Origin: CAZIUL01 sp964542475
GTDB taxonomy: Bacteria > Planctomycetota > B15-G4 > CAYZWU01
Reading direction: 5' to 3'
Assembly (NCBI GenBank): GCA_964542475.1
Contig: CAZIUL010000021.1
Location: 5,438-69,437, forward strand
Length of the DNA: 64,000 nt
In this document: positions 16,681 to 24,430 of the stretch, one piece after another
Layout: the number at the start of each line of letters is the position of its first letter
Position numbering within the stretch: the first letter of the stretch is position 1
Translations under genes and position numbers: made by a program
Notes under the pieces: generated by a model
The model's database searches: none
Told to the model about the DNA's origin: nothing
Seen by the model: the letters and a program-made list of their open reading frames with translations, nothing else

Positions 16681-17814
16681 TTATTTCGCGAGATGGCGCG
16701 AGATGACGAGTTTCTGGATTTCGCTCGTTCCCTCGCCGATGGTGCAGAGCTTGGCGTCGCGCCAGTAGCGTTCCACGTGGTACTCGGCGGCGTAGCCGTA
16801 TCCGCCGTGAACCTGAATCGCATCCGATGCCGCCCTAACCGCGGTCTCCGAGGCAAAGAGCTTGGCCATGGCCGATTCCTTCGTGTGGGGTTTTTCAGCC
16901 ATCTTGTTGCGGGTGGCGCTGTAGACCATGTGACGGGCCGCCTCGATGTTCGTGGCCATTTCAGCGAGCTTGAACCCTATCCCCTGGTGCTCGATGATGG
17001 GTGTGCCGAACTGGATCCTTGTTTTTGCGTAGGCTACGGCCTTGTCCAGGGCCCCCTGCGCGATTCCAAGCGCCAGCGCCCCGATGGAGATCCTTCCCCC
17101 GTCGAGTGTCTGCATGAAAAGCTTGAACCCTCCCCCCTTCTCGCCCATGATGTTCTCTGCCGGCACCCTGGCGTTGTCGAATACGAGCTCACCCCAGTCA
17201 GAGCCGCGCATGCCGAGTTTTTCCGGGCCCTTGTTGACCGTAAAGCCCGGAGTATCCCTTTCCACGATAAACGCGGTGATCCCCTTGACTCCCTCCTCCT
17301 TGCTTGTCCTGGCGGTCACGATGAAGGTTCCCGCATGCATGGCGTTGGTTATGAATACCTTGGTGCCGTTTAAAAGGTAGCCGTCTCCATCCTTGACAGC
17401 GGTTGCCTCTGTACCACCCGCGTCCGAACCGGCATTGGGCTCCGTGAGCCCGAACGCCCCCATATGCTTCCCGGAGGCAAGATCCGGAAGGTACTTCTTG
17501 CGCTGCTCTTCGTTTGCAAAGGCATATATCGGGTATGTGCAAAGCGAGATGTGGGCGGCGAGCGTGAGGCCGGTCGACCCACAGACACGGGACAGCTCCT
17601 CCACCGCGATATAGTAGCAGAGATCATCCATGCCCGCGCCGCCGTACTCTTCCGGAATACATATGCCGAGCAGACCGAGTTCCGCCATCTTTTCAACGGT
17701 CTCCTCGGGGAACCTGTGCTCCCTGTCTATCTCGATCGCGAGCGGTTCGACCTGATCCAGGGCGAAACGCCTCACGGTTTCCTTGATCATTTTCTGTTCT
17801 TCGGTCAGCTCCAT
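16681..17814 (-). CDS. Acyl-CoA dehydrogenase
   Basis: A 377-residue flavoenzyme that oxidises an acyl-CoA to the 2-enoyl-CoA and passes electrons to electron-transfer flavoprotein. All three family regions are present: the N-terminal helical part (GLLGICIPEEYGGAGMD), the middle FAD/substrate region (GAFGLTEPNAGSDAGG, FITNAMHAG) and the C-terminal helices. These end in ERYWRDAKLCTIGEGTSEIQ, where the Glu of IGEGTSE is the expected catalytic base. The length fits short/branched-chain enzymes (butyryl- or isovaleryl-CoA type), but the chain length is not decided by sequence. It starts 54 bp after the stop of a second dehydrogenase and is probably cotranscribed with it. Confidence 0.95.
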   Translation of the reverse strand: MELTEEQKMIKETVRRFALDQVEPLAIEIDREHRFPEETVEKMAELGLLGICIPEEYGGAGMDDLCYYIAVEELSRVCGSTGLTLAAHISLCTYPIYAFANEEQRKKYLPDLASGKHMGAFGLTEPNAGSDAGGTEATAVKDGDGYLLNGTKVFITNAMHAGTFIVTARTSKEEGVKGITAFIVERDTPGFTVNKGPEKLGMRGSDWGELVFDNARVPAENIMGEKGGGFKLFMQTLDGGRISIGALALGIAQGALDKAVAYAKTRIQFGTPIIEHQGIGFKLAEMATNIEAARHMVYSATRNKMAEKPHTKESAMAKLFASETAVRAASDAIQVHGGYGYAAEYHVERYWRDAKLCTIGEGTSEIQKLVISRHLAK

Positions 17815-17868
17815 GCTTTCTCTCCAGCCACTTATCTCAGATCGCTGCGGGCATTCATCCGGCTCATT

Positions 17869-19011
17869 CTACTTGAGAAGGTGCCCTGAAATGACAATCT
17901 TCTGAGCCTCGGTTGTTCCTTCATAGATCTCCGTGATCTTCGAGTCCCGGTAGTACCGCTCAACCGGAAACTCCTTGGTGTAGCCTGCTCCACCGTGTAT
18001 CTGGACCGCTTCCTCGGCAGCTTTGACACATGCCTGTGATGCCATGAGCTTGCCCATGGAAGACTCCCTGGAACATGGAAGCCCCTTGTCTCTCAGGACC
18101 GCTGCACGCCGGATCAACAGCCGGGACGCATCGATGGAAGTAGCCATCTCCGCGAGCTTCCACTTTATGGCCTGGAACTCGCATATCGGTTTTTTGAACT
18201 GAACCCTCTCCTTCGAGTACTTCACGGAGGCATCCAGGCAGGCCTGGCCGATTCCGAGAGCCTGGCTTCCAACCCCTATCCTGCCCCCGTCGAGCGCGTC
18301 CATGGCGACATGAAATCCCTTCCCCTCCTCGCCAAGCAGGTTCCCGACGGGCACGGGGCAGTTTTCAAAAATCAACTCAACAGTACTCGATGCGCGTATC
18401 CCCATCTTCTCTTCCTTGGTTCCGATGGAAAACCCTTCGAAACCGGGTTCCACCAGGAAGGATGTAATACCTCTCGACTCTTTCTCTTCGCGGGAGGTCC
18501 GCGCAAAAACCACGATCAATCCCGCCTGGCTGCCACTGGTCACGAATAGCTTGGAACCGTTGAGAATATACACATCCCCCTTCTTTTCCGCCTTGCACTT
18601 GAGGTTCGAAGCGTGCGTTCCCGCGTCAGCCTCGGTCAAAGAGTAGGCTCCGAGCCATTCACCGGAAGCCAGCTTTGGAAGATATCTTTTCTTCTGGTCT
18701 GCATTCGCGTACTTTGTCACTGCCGAACAGACAAGTGAGTTGTGAACGGAAAGGATGACACCGGTTGCAGCGCATACTCTGCTTACCTCCTCCACCATAA
18801 GCGAAGTGGCCAGGTTGCCCATCTCGACCCCACCGAACTCAGAAGGAATGGTCAATCCCATAAAACCGAGTTCCGCTGCCTTTTTCAGCGCTTCAGCCGG
18901 GTACTTCCTCTCCCTGTCGTTTTCAGCAGCCACAGGTTCGAGCTCCTGGGCTGCGAACTCTCTAACTGTCTGTACCAATAGCTTCTGCTCTTCTAAAAGC
19001 TCGAAATCCAT
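17869..19011 (-). CDS. Acyl-CoA dehydrogenase (paralogue, first gene of the pair)
   Basis: A 380-residue acyl-CoA dehydrogenase, clearly a paralogue of the next gene. It has FMGLTIPSEFGGVEMG, GAYSLTEADAGTHASN, LFVTSGSQAG and the C-terminal YYRDSKITEIYEGTTEAQ, in which the Glu of YEGTTE is the expected base. It feeds electrons to electron-transfer flavoprotein in the same way. It carries a near-perfect promoter (19177-19205) and a 9-bp inverted repeat in its leader, so the pair is likely to be regulated as one unit. The two enzymes may act on different acyl chains or form one mixed enzyme; sequence alone does not say. Confidence 0.95.
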   Translation of the reverse strand: MDFELLEEQKLLVQTVREFAAQELEPVAAENDRERKYPAEALKKAAELGFMGLTIPSEFGGVEMGNLATSLMVEEVSRVCAATGVILSVHNSLVCSAVTKYANADQKKRYLPKLASGEWLGAYSLTEADAGTHASNLKCKAEKKGDVYILNGSKLFVTSGSQAGLIVVFARTSREEKESRGITSFLVEPGFEGFSIGTKEEKMGIRASSTVELIFENCPVPVGNLLGEEGKGFHVAMDALDGGRIGVGSQALGIGQACLDASVKYSKERVQFKKPICEFQAIKWKLAEMATSIDASRLLIRRAAVLRDKGLPCSRESSMGKLMASQACVKAAEEAVQIHGGAGYTKEFPVERYYRDSKITEIYEGTTEAQKIVISGHLLK

Positions 19012-19115
19012 ATGGAACTCCGTAGAAGGAATGATCTTCTTGTATCTATGTTTACCAGTGTTTTTTTATCAAGAGGTTTGTCCGGCAAGGGGGATGATCA
19101 ACAGCAGCATCATCC

Positions 19116-19156
19116 GGAACATGATCATGTAGTCATCAGTCATGTTGTCATGTTCC
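19116..19156. promoter_or_regulatory. Inverted repeat in the acyl-CoA dehydrogenase leader, possible operator
   Basis: Perfect 9-bp arms GGAACATGA and TCATGTTCC, 23 bp apart, with an inner ATGATCAT palindrome. It starts about 14 bp downstream of the transcription start expected from the promoter at 19177-19205, the usual place for a repressor site. No regulator gene is adjacent. Confidence 0.45.
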
Positions 19157-19176
19157 AACGAATCCTCAACACTGCC

Positions 19177-19205
19177 ATTATAGGTCCGGTAAACATCGGG
19201 GTCAA
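19177..19205 (-). promoter_or_regulatory. Sigma70 promoter of the acyl-CoA dehydrogenase pair
   Basis: On the minus strand TTGACC, exactly 17 bp, TATAAT. The -10 is perfect and the -35 five of six. It lies about 166 bp upstream of the ATG at 19011. Confidence 0.75.
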
Positions 19206-19250
19206 TCCTTATTTTAACTACGGAAGTGTCAGGTGTTCAGCCTTCTTCCT

Positions 19251-20081
19251 TCATGTCTTGTTTCCTGCAAAAGATGGAAGAACGCGCGCAGGAAAGACCG
19301 GGCCTTCATGGCAGACTCTCTCGTAACCTTTAATGCCGTTCCTTATGACCTCGACAACGCATCCGTTGCAAAGCCCTGTCCCGCACGCCATCCGCGCCTC
19401 CAGGGACAGATAGGTATCAACTCCTTTTTTCATGCCGATGCCCGCCACAGATTTCATCATCATGTCCGGTCCGCACGAATAGATGACACAGGATGAAGAC
19501 GGATCATTCTCATTCAGAACCTTATCCAGCAGCTCCGTGACCAGGCCTTTCTCTCCAGCGGACCCGTCTTCCGTTGTGATCATCAGCTCAACAGGCAAGG
19601 TATCGAGCTCATCGTAAAGGTACAGCATGGATTTTTCACTGGCTCCGTAAAGCAGATGCGGGTTCATGCCGCCAGGCGTCTTGGCGCGGGGTACACCGGT
19701 ACGAATAAGCTGGTTGAACGCGGCGATTCCGGTCCCCCCGGCAACGAAGATATGACGTTTCCCATGTTCGAGCGGAGGGAATCCGTTCCCGGACGGGCCC
19801 ACCAGGATCGCCTTGTCGCCGGGCACAGCAGCACGCAGCATTGCTGTTCCGCGCCCGGCCTCCTTTATCAGGAATCCCGCCACGGCTTCCGTACCGCTTT
19901 CGGAATATTCCAGCACGGCAAAGGCCCTGCCGAAAAGCGGGAATCCGTCCTTGAGCAGCCTGACCAGGAAAAACTTGCCGGCTGCAGGCTGCTCCTTCAA
20001 CAAGGGGATGCGGAAACGCAGTATGCATGCGTCAGGGCCTGCAGGCCTGGTATCGATGATGGATGCCTCGGTGCGTATCAT
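19251..20081 (-). CDS. PyrK-like FAD/[2Fe-2S] electron-transfer protein, orphan
   Basis: About 276 residues of the ferredoxin-NADP-reductase fold, closest in plan to PyrK, the electron-transfer subunit of dihydroorotate dehydrogenase B. An FAD site (FGRAFAVLEY) and GPSGNGFPPL precede the NAD(P)-binding FVAGGTGIAAFNQL. The C-terminus has the PyrK-type cysteine cluster ACGTGLCNGC...VCHEGPVF for one [2Fe-2S] centre. No pyrD is adjacent, so its partner is either elsewhere or not dihydroorotate dehydrogenase. The ATG at 20081 is chosen; an upstream in-frame TTG at 20120 would add 13 residues. Both starts have weak ribosome-binding sites. Confidence 0.85.
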   Translation of the reverse strand: MIRTEASIIDTRPAGPDACILRFRIPLLKEQPAAGKFFLVRLLKDGFPLFGRAFAVLEYSESGTEAVAGFLIKEAGRGTAMLRAAVPGDKAILVGPSGNGFPPLEHGKRHIFVAGGTGIAAFNQLIRTGVPRAKTPGGMNPHLLYGASEKSMLYLYDELDTLPVELMITTEDGSAGEKGLVTELLDKVLNENDPSSSCVIYSCGPDMMMKSVAGIGMKKGVDTYLSLEARMACGTGLCNGCVVEVIRNGIKGYERVCHEGPVFPARVLPSFAGNKT

Positions 20082-20241
20082 TCGGAGCTCAATCGCTATG
20101 TATGCCTTTATCCCCGGCAAAACTGTTATTGTACTCGCGGCCGTTTGGGTTAAAATGTAATTTTTTTAAGAATCCGATGCAAGCAGCCGTATTGCCCGGT
20201 CTGCTGAGCTTGCGAAAGCCAATTCCGGAGCCGCGTGGAAC

Positions 20242-21258
20242 ATGTGCGTTTTAGCCGCGGGCGCGGTGATTTACCGCGTCGATAGGAACGAGCCGTTTTT
20301 CCTCCTGCTGGAGAACTCCCTTCACGGAACCTGGTGTTTTCCAAAGGGGCACCTTGGGCCGGGAGAGGATTTAGAGACCTGTGCGGTCAGGGAGTGCGGA
20401 GAGGAAACAGGAATGGAAGCCCTCGCTTTTTTCCCCGACTTCCTCAAGACAACGGAGCATTCCTACCCAGAGCCCAAGTCAATGAAAACCGTACGCAAGA
20501 GGACATCCTATTTTCTTGCCTCATCCGGTGAAAAATCGGTCCGGCTGTCTTCCGAACACTCAAGCTTCGTCTGGAAAACCAGGCTCGACGCGCGAAAAAC
20601 GCTGCAGTTCGACACCCTCAGGGAAGTCCTCGATTGCGCCTACACTGCCGCCGGAATTGGGCTCTCCCACGGCGATGTGAGTGTTGCAAGGAGCCTGCTG
20701 GAGGAATGTTCGCAACCCGGCGAGACCTGGGACAAACACTGCATCAAGGTCGCAAAAACGGCTCTTGTCATCGCCACGTCCTTGCTTCGGGTTGACCCGC
20801 ACCTTCCCATCGACACCGAAACCGTGGAAGCGGGAGCCCTTTTACACGACATCGGCCGATGCCGGGCGCAGGGGGTCGAGCATCCCCGCTGCGGCATGGA
20901 GCTCCTGTTCGAGCGGGGACTCGACCACCTTGCCAAGCCTTGCATCTCGCACTGGCTCAAGGGCAAAAGCCGCAAGGAGCTGGAAAAAGAGCCGTACTTC
21001 AACTCGTCCAGGTTGGACGCTCTCTTCCATGCCTTCGATCTTAACACAATGACACTCTCCGAAAAGATCATCTCAACGGCTGACTCCCTGGTCAGGCACG
21101 ACATGCTGGTCGGCTTGAAGGAAAGGTACAGGGATGCGCGGGAAAGATACGGTGACTCGCAGTGGCTGCGGGACAACGAACGCATCAGCGCGGGGTTCAT
21201 CGATGAAATCGAAGGAATCCTTGGCTACTCCCTGGATGACCTTTTGGGGCTGCACTAG
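20242..21258 (+). CDS. NUDIX hydrolase fused to an HD-domain phosphohydrolase
   Basis: A 338-residue two-domain protein. Residues 1-135 are a NUDIX hydrolase with a perfect box (G36, E42, R50, E51, E54, E55, G57, pattern Gx5Ex7RExxEExG) that should cleave a nucleoside diphosphate-X bond using Mg2+. From about residue 160 is an HD domain of HDIG type, with H166 and the LLHDIGR metal-binding pair H202-D203, then further histidines and TADS. HD proteins of this type are metal-dependent phosphohydrolases. The joined activities suggest stepwise hydrolysis of one nucleotide substrate, which is inference. It lies just before an ABC-F gene and apt on the same strand. Confidence 0.88.
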   Translation: MCVLAAGAVIYRVDRNEPFFLLLENSLHGTWCFPKGHLGPGEDLETCAVRECGEETGMEALAFFPDFLKTTEHSYPEPKSMKTVRKRTSYFLASSGEKSVRLSSEHSSFVWKTRLDARKTLQFDTLREVLDCAYTAAGIGLSHGDVSVARSLLEECSQPGETWDKHCIKVAKTALVIATSLLRVDPHLPIDTETVEAGALLHDIGRCRAQGVEHPRCGMELLFERGLDHLAKPCISHWLKGKSRKELEKEPYFNSSRLDALFHAFDLNTMTLSEKIISTADSLVRHDMLVGLKERYRDARERYGDSQWLRDNERISAGFIDEIEGILGYSLDDLLGLH

Positions 21259-21302
21259 GACCAACATCAGGATCCGGCATTTGAACGCCGGTCAACGGTA
21301 CA

Positions 21303-23186
21303 ATGGCCGAAATAGAGCTTGAAAACATAAAAATGTCTTACGGAGGCGCTCCTGTTCTCGAGAGCGTTTCAATCTCGCTGAACAAGGGCGAGAAGACCGG
21401 GCTTGTCGGGCAAAACGGCTGCGGAAAGACGACGCTTCTGGAAATCGCCGCAGGGAAACTCGAACCGGATGCCGGAACAGTACGCTTCCGCGGTAAACCG
21501 ACTATAGGGATCCTGTCGCAAAAGACCGACATTCGCGGTTCTGAAACGGTTTTTCAAGCGGCGGGCAAGGGATTAAAGGAAATAAACGCGCTCGAACAGG
21601 AGAAGGCGCGCCTCTCCGCTGAGATCGAAAGGAGCGCGGCAGGATCGTCCGAGCTCGATCGTCTTGTCAAGCGCCACACCGCGCTGGAGGAAAAGTACAG
21701 GCTGGTCGGTGGATACTCGAAACACGGAAAGGTTGGGGCGGTGCTCAAGGGCCTCGGGTTCGGCAAAGAGGATCTCTCGAAGCCTGTCGATGCACTCAGC
21801 GGAGGGGAAGCCAAGCGCCTGCAGCTCGCCTGTGTTCTCCTGGGAAAATACGACGTTCTCTTTTTGGATGAGCCGGGAAACCACCTGGACATTTCAGGAA
21901 CCGAATGGCTGACCGGCTTCATGAAGAGCTACAAGGGCACTGTCCTCATCATATCTCACGACCGTTACCTCCTTAACGGTGCCGCAGACAAGATCGCCGA
22001 GCTGGAAGGGGGCCGGATCCACATCTTCAGCGGAAACTACGACTTTTTCATTGCAGAGCGTAAAAGGCGCAGGGAGGCCCTCGCCAAGAAACGAATGGCC
22101 CGTGAAAAAGAGATCGCGGACAAGGAAGAGTACATCCGGCGAAACATTTACGGACAGAAAGCCGGCCAGGCCAGATCGAGAAGAAAGATGCTGGAGCGCA
22201 TAGAGGTCGTGGATGCGCCTCTAACCGTGGCACAACCCAGGTTCCGTTTCATGGAGGCGTCCACATCAGGAGACCATGTGGTCCATTTCGAAAGGGTGTC
22301 CTTGTCGCTTGGAAACAGGGTTCTTTACGAAAAGATCGACCTGGAGCTCGAGATGGGCGAGACCTTGGGCATTGTCGGACCGAACGGCTCCGGAAAAACA
22401 TCGCTTCTCAAGCTCGTACTGGGACAGATATCATGCTCCTCTGGAATGGTCCGGCTCACCCCCTCGGCCAAGCCGGTTTACTTTGACCAGCAACTCGAAA
22501 GCATTGCAGGCACCAACACGCTGCTATACGAAATGCAGCGCCTTTTCCCCCTGTCCACGCCTGAAGAGCTGAGAAACCATCTCGCACGCTTCCTCTTCAG
22601 CGGCAAAGAGGTCGAATCTGATCTGCACAACCTTTCCGGAGGAGAGAGGAGCAGAGCACTGCTTGCCAAGATCTCTTTCGCCGAGTCCAACCTCCTTTTG
22701 CTTGACGAGCCCACAAACCACCTCGACATCTATGCCCGCGAATCCCTGGAAGGCGCGCTCAAAAGGTACAAGGGAGCGGTAATAATCGTTTCACACGACC
22801 GTTGTCTCCTTGACGGAGTCGCTGACAAGCTGCTCATTCTCGGAGACACCATGCCTTACCTTCACCACGGCAACTATTCCTCGTACATTGGCCGCCGTTC
22901 AAGAGAATCCAGAGACGCGCACGGGAAAAAGAGGACGGAGCGGCCGGCAAGAGCCTCGCGCATGAAGCGCCACAATCAGGTTGACAGCGTAAAACGGAGG
23001 CACACATACGAAGAGCTGGAGGCCTTGATTATTGCCAATGAAGAGCGGATCGAGGAGATCGGCGCGGAAATCTACAAGGAAGAGGTTTACATGGATCGAT
23101 CATTATCCGATAAACTCGAGAAGGAAGCTGTCAAGCTTCGCAAGGAACTAAACGATCTTTATAAAGAATGGGACACCTGGGCCTGA
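21303..23186 (+). CDS. ABC-F family ATPase (Uup/EttA-like, ribosome-associated)
   Basis: A 627-residue protein with two ABC ATPase domains and no membrane segments, which places it in the ABC-F class acting on ribosomes. Walker A motifs are GQNGCGKT and GPNGSGKT. Signatures are LSGGEAKRLQLA and LSGGERSRALLA, with DEPTNHLD in the second domain. In the first domain the motif reads DEPGNHLD, with Gly for the usual Thr. The charged linker between the domains (about residues 240-310) and a C-terminal coiled coil (EELEALIIANEERIEEIGAE) resemble Uup. It follows the NUDIX-HD gene by 44 bp. The exact subfamily, and any link to antibiotic protection, cannot be set from sequence alone. Confidence 0.93.
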   Translation: MAEIELENIKMSYGGAPVLESVSISLNKGEKTGLVGQNGCGKTTLLEIAAGKLEPDAGTVRFRGKPTIGILSQKTDIRGSETVFQAAGKGLKEINALEQEKARLSAEIERSAAGSSELDRLVKRHTALEEKYRLVGGYSKHGKVGAVLKGLGFGKEDLSKPVDALSGGEAKRLQLACVLLGKYDVLFLDEPGNHLDISGTEWLTGFMKSYKGTVLIISHDRYLLNGAADKIAELEGGRIHIFSGNYDFFIAERKRRREALAKKRMAREKEIADKEEYIRRNIYGQKAGQARSRRKMLERIEVVDAPLTVAQPRFRFMEASTSGDHVVHFERVSLSLGNRVLYEKIDLELEMGETLGIVGPNGSGKTSLLKLVLGQISCSSGMVRLTPSAKPVYFDQQLESIAGTNTLLYEMQRLFPLSTPEELRNHLARFLFSGKEVESDLHNLSGGERSRALLAKISFAESNLLLLDEPTNHLDIYARESLEGALKRYKGAVIIVSHDRCLLDGVADKLLILGDTMPYLHHGNYSSYIGRRSRESRDAHGKKRTERPARASRMKRHNQVDSVKRRHTYEELEALIIANEERIEEIGAEIYKEEVYMDRSLSDKLEKEAVKLRKELNDLYKEWDTWA

Positions 23187-23205
23187 TCCAGGGATTTCCT
23201 TAAGA

Positions 23206-23375
23206 GTCCGTTGAAAAAGTGCTTCGGAAGCGAGGCCGAGTCATTTTGCCCGAGGTCAAGGCACGAGGCCGTAGGCGATGTTTATCCCAGATCTTGGATG
23301 GATTCGTTGAGGATCTCGCAACGCAGAGATCGGGCAAAAGGGCCGACTGTAGCCGATCTGACTTTTTCAACGGGC
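23206..23375. repeat. Palindromic dispersed element, family B (MITE-like)
   Basis: About 170 bp with imperfect terminal inverted repeats: GTCCGTTGAAAAAGT on the left against GACTTTTTCAACGGGC on the right. Pairing continues inward through TTTTGCCCGA and TCGGGCAAAA, a perfect 10-bp match. It has no coding capacity. It fills the gap between the ABC-F gene and apt and ends about 20 bp before the apt start, so it could affect apt expression. Confidence 0.78.
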
Positions 23376-23395
23376 TTGTAATGCAGGAGACAAAA

Positions 23396-23911
23396 ATGGT
23401 CGACTTGAAAACATTTATCAGAGACATACCTGACTTTCCCAAACCCGGCATCGTTTTCAAAGACATCACACCTCTGCTGAAAAATCCTTCATCGTTCAGG
23501 GAATCCATTGAACAGCTAAAAGCAAGGATTGTGAAAAGGCCTTGTGAAGCGATAATTGGAATCGAGTCGCGTGGTTTTATATTCGGTGCGGCCCTGGCCT
23601 TTGATCTGGGTGTCGACTTCATTCCGGTCAGAAAGCCTGGAAAGCTGCCGTACGATACGATCAGCGCTTCGTACGAACTCGAATACGGCACGGACTCCAT
23701 CGAGATCCACAAAGATGCCCTTGTGAAAGGGCAAAGGGTTACGCTTGTAGATGACCTTCTTGCAACAGGCGGAACCATGGCAGCTTGCTGCCGGCTGGTC
23801 GAATCGCTTGGTGCAGAGGTGAGTTCATGCCTTTTTGTTGTGGAATTAGGATTCCTTCAAGGCAGAGATAAGCTGAACAGCTACAATATTGAGTCCCTTA
23901 TTTCGTATTAA
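23396..23911 (+). CDS. apt: Adenine phosphoribosyltransferase
   Basis: A 171-residue purine-salvage enzyme joining adenine to PRPP to make AMP in the cytoplasm. It has the typical start FIRDIPDFPKPGIVFKDITPLL, then IGIESRGFIFGAALA, VRKPGKLPYDT and the PRPP-binding motif VTLVDDLLATGGTMAA. The ATG at 23396 is chosen because GGAGA lies 5 bp upstream and the length matches the family; the frame is open further into the family-B repeat, which is not part of the protein. Its TAA stop is formed by the first bases of a family-A repeat (TTAACCC), so the element sits exactly at the gene's end. Confidence 0.96.
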   Translation: MVDLKTFIRDIPDFPKPGIVFKDITPLLKNPSSFRESIEQLKARIVKRPCEAIIGIESRGFIFGAALAFDLGVDFIPVRKPGKLPYDTISASYELEYGTDSIEIHKDALVKGQRVTLVDDLLATGGTMAACCRLVESLGAEVSSCLFVVELGFLQGRDKLNSYNIESLISY

Positions 23912-24088
23912 CCCGCTTATTTCATCCTCTTCTGCTGCGGCACCGTAACCTGCGCTGTGGCTGCGTTTCATGCCAGGAGACGATCCTCAACCTGTAAGAA
24001 CAGGCCTGCGGTCGTCTCCTGACATGCGCCTTGCCACATCACAGTTTACAGCTACCTCGCGACGAAGAGTATGAAATAAGCGTGTTAA
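23908..24088 (+). repeat. Palindromic dispersed repeat, family A, copy 2 (full length)
   Basis: 181 bp. The left end TTAACCCGCTTATTTCAT matches the inverted right end in all but one of 18 bases. Inside, CCTGT-AAGA-ACAGG caps a stem in which AGGAGACGA pairs perfectly with TCGTCTCCT. Folded, the whole element would form one long imperfect hairpin. It overlaps the apt stop codon and could protect or end the apt transcript. Confidence 0.9.
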
Positions 24089-24430
24089 CAAGAGCTCAAA
24101 AACAAGAGCTGCAAGCCTTTTTTCGCGGAAATTTCATTAAAACGCAGACAGAAAGGGCAGGGGGCAGACAGGGCCAATCACCCTAACGCTTTATTTTACA
24201 GCGAATAACAAGAATCACCAGACACAAGGGGGATTGGCTGCAATATTTTTTTAATTTATCCAGCTTATACTTCTTGACTATTTTGTAATACATGATAATC
24301 TTTCCCTATCTTTACCATTTAAGCTCTTTTGTTTTATTTTGACAGAAAGGATGTTTACGCTGAGTGCCAGAAACATGTTCCCAGTCTCGCACAATATTGA
24401 AACCCGAGGAGATCAGATAGGAGGAGAATC
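24089..24430. other. AT-rich upstream region of the sigma-factor gene
   Basis: 342 bp without a gene, clearly more AT-rich than its surroundings from about 24180 to 24360. It contains TTGACT and TTGACA boxes (24275 and 24340 regions), but no -10 at good spacing, and no FliA- or sigma54-type promoter that I can see. It ends in the ribosome-binding site GGAGGAGA before 24431. Confidence 0.5.

Noticed and set aside
23219..23395. 59-residue N-terminal extension of apt
   Set aside because: It is a translation of the family-B repeat. The normal apt start has its own ribosome-binding site.
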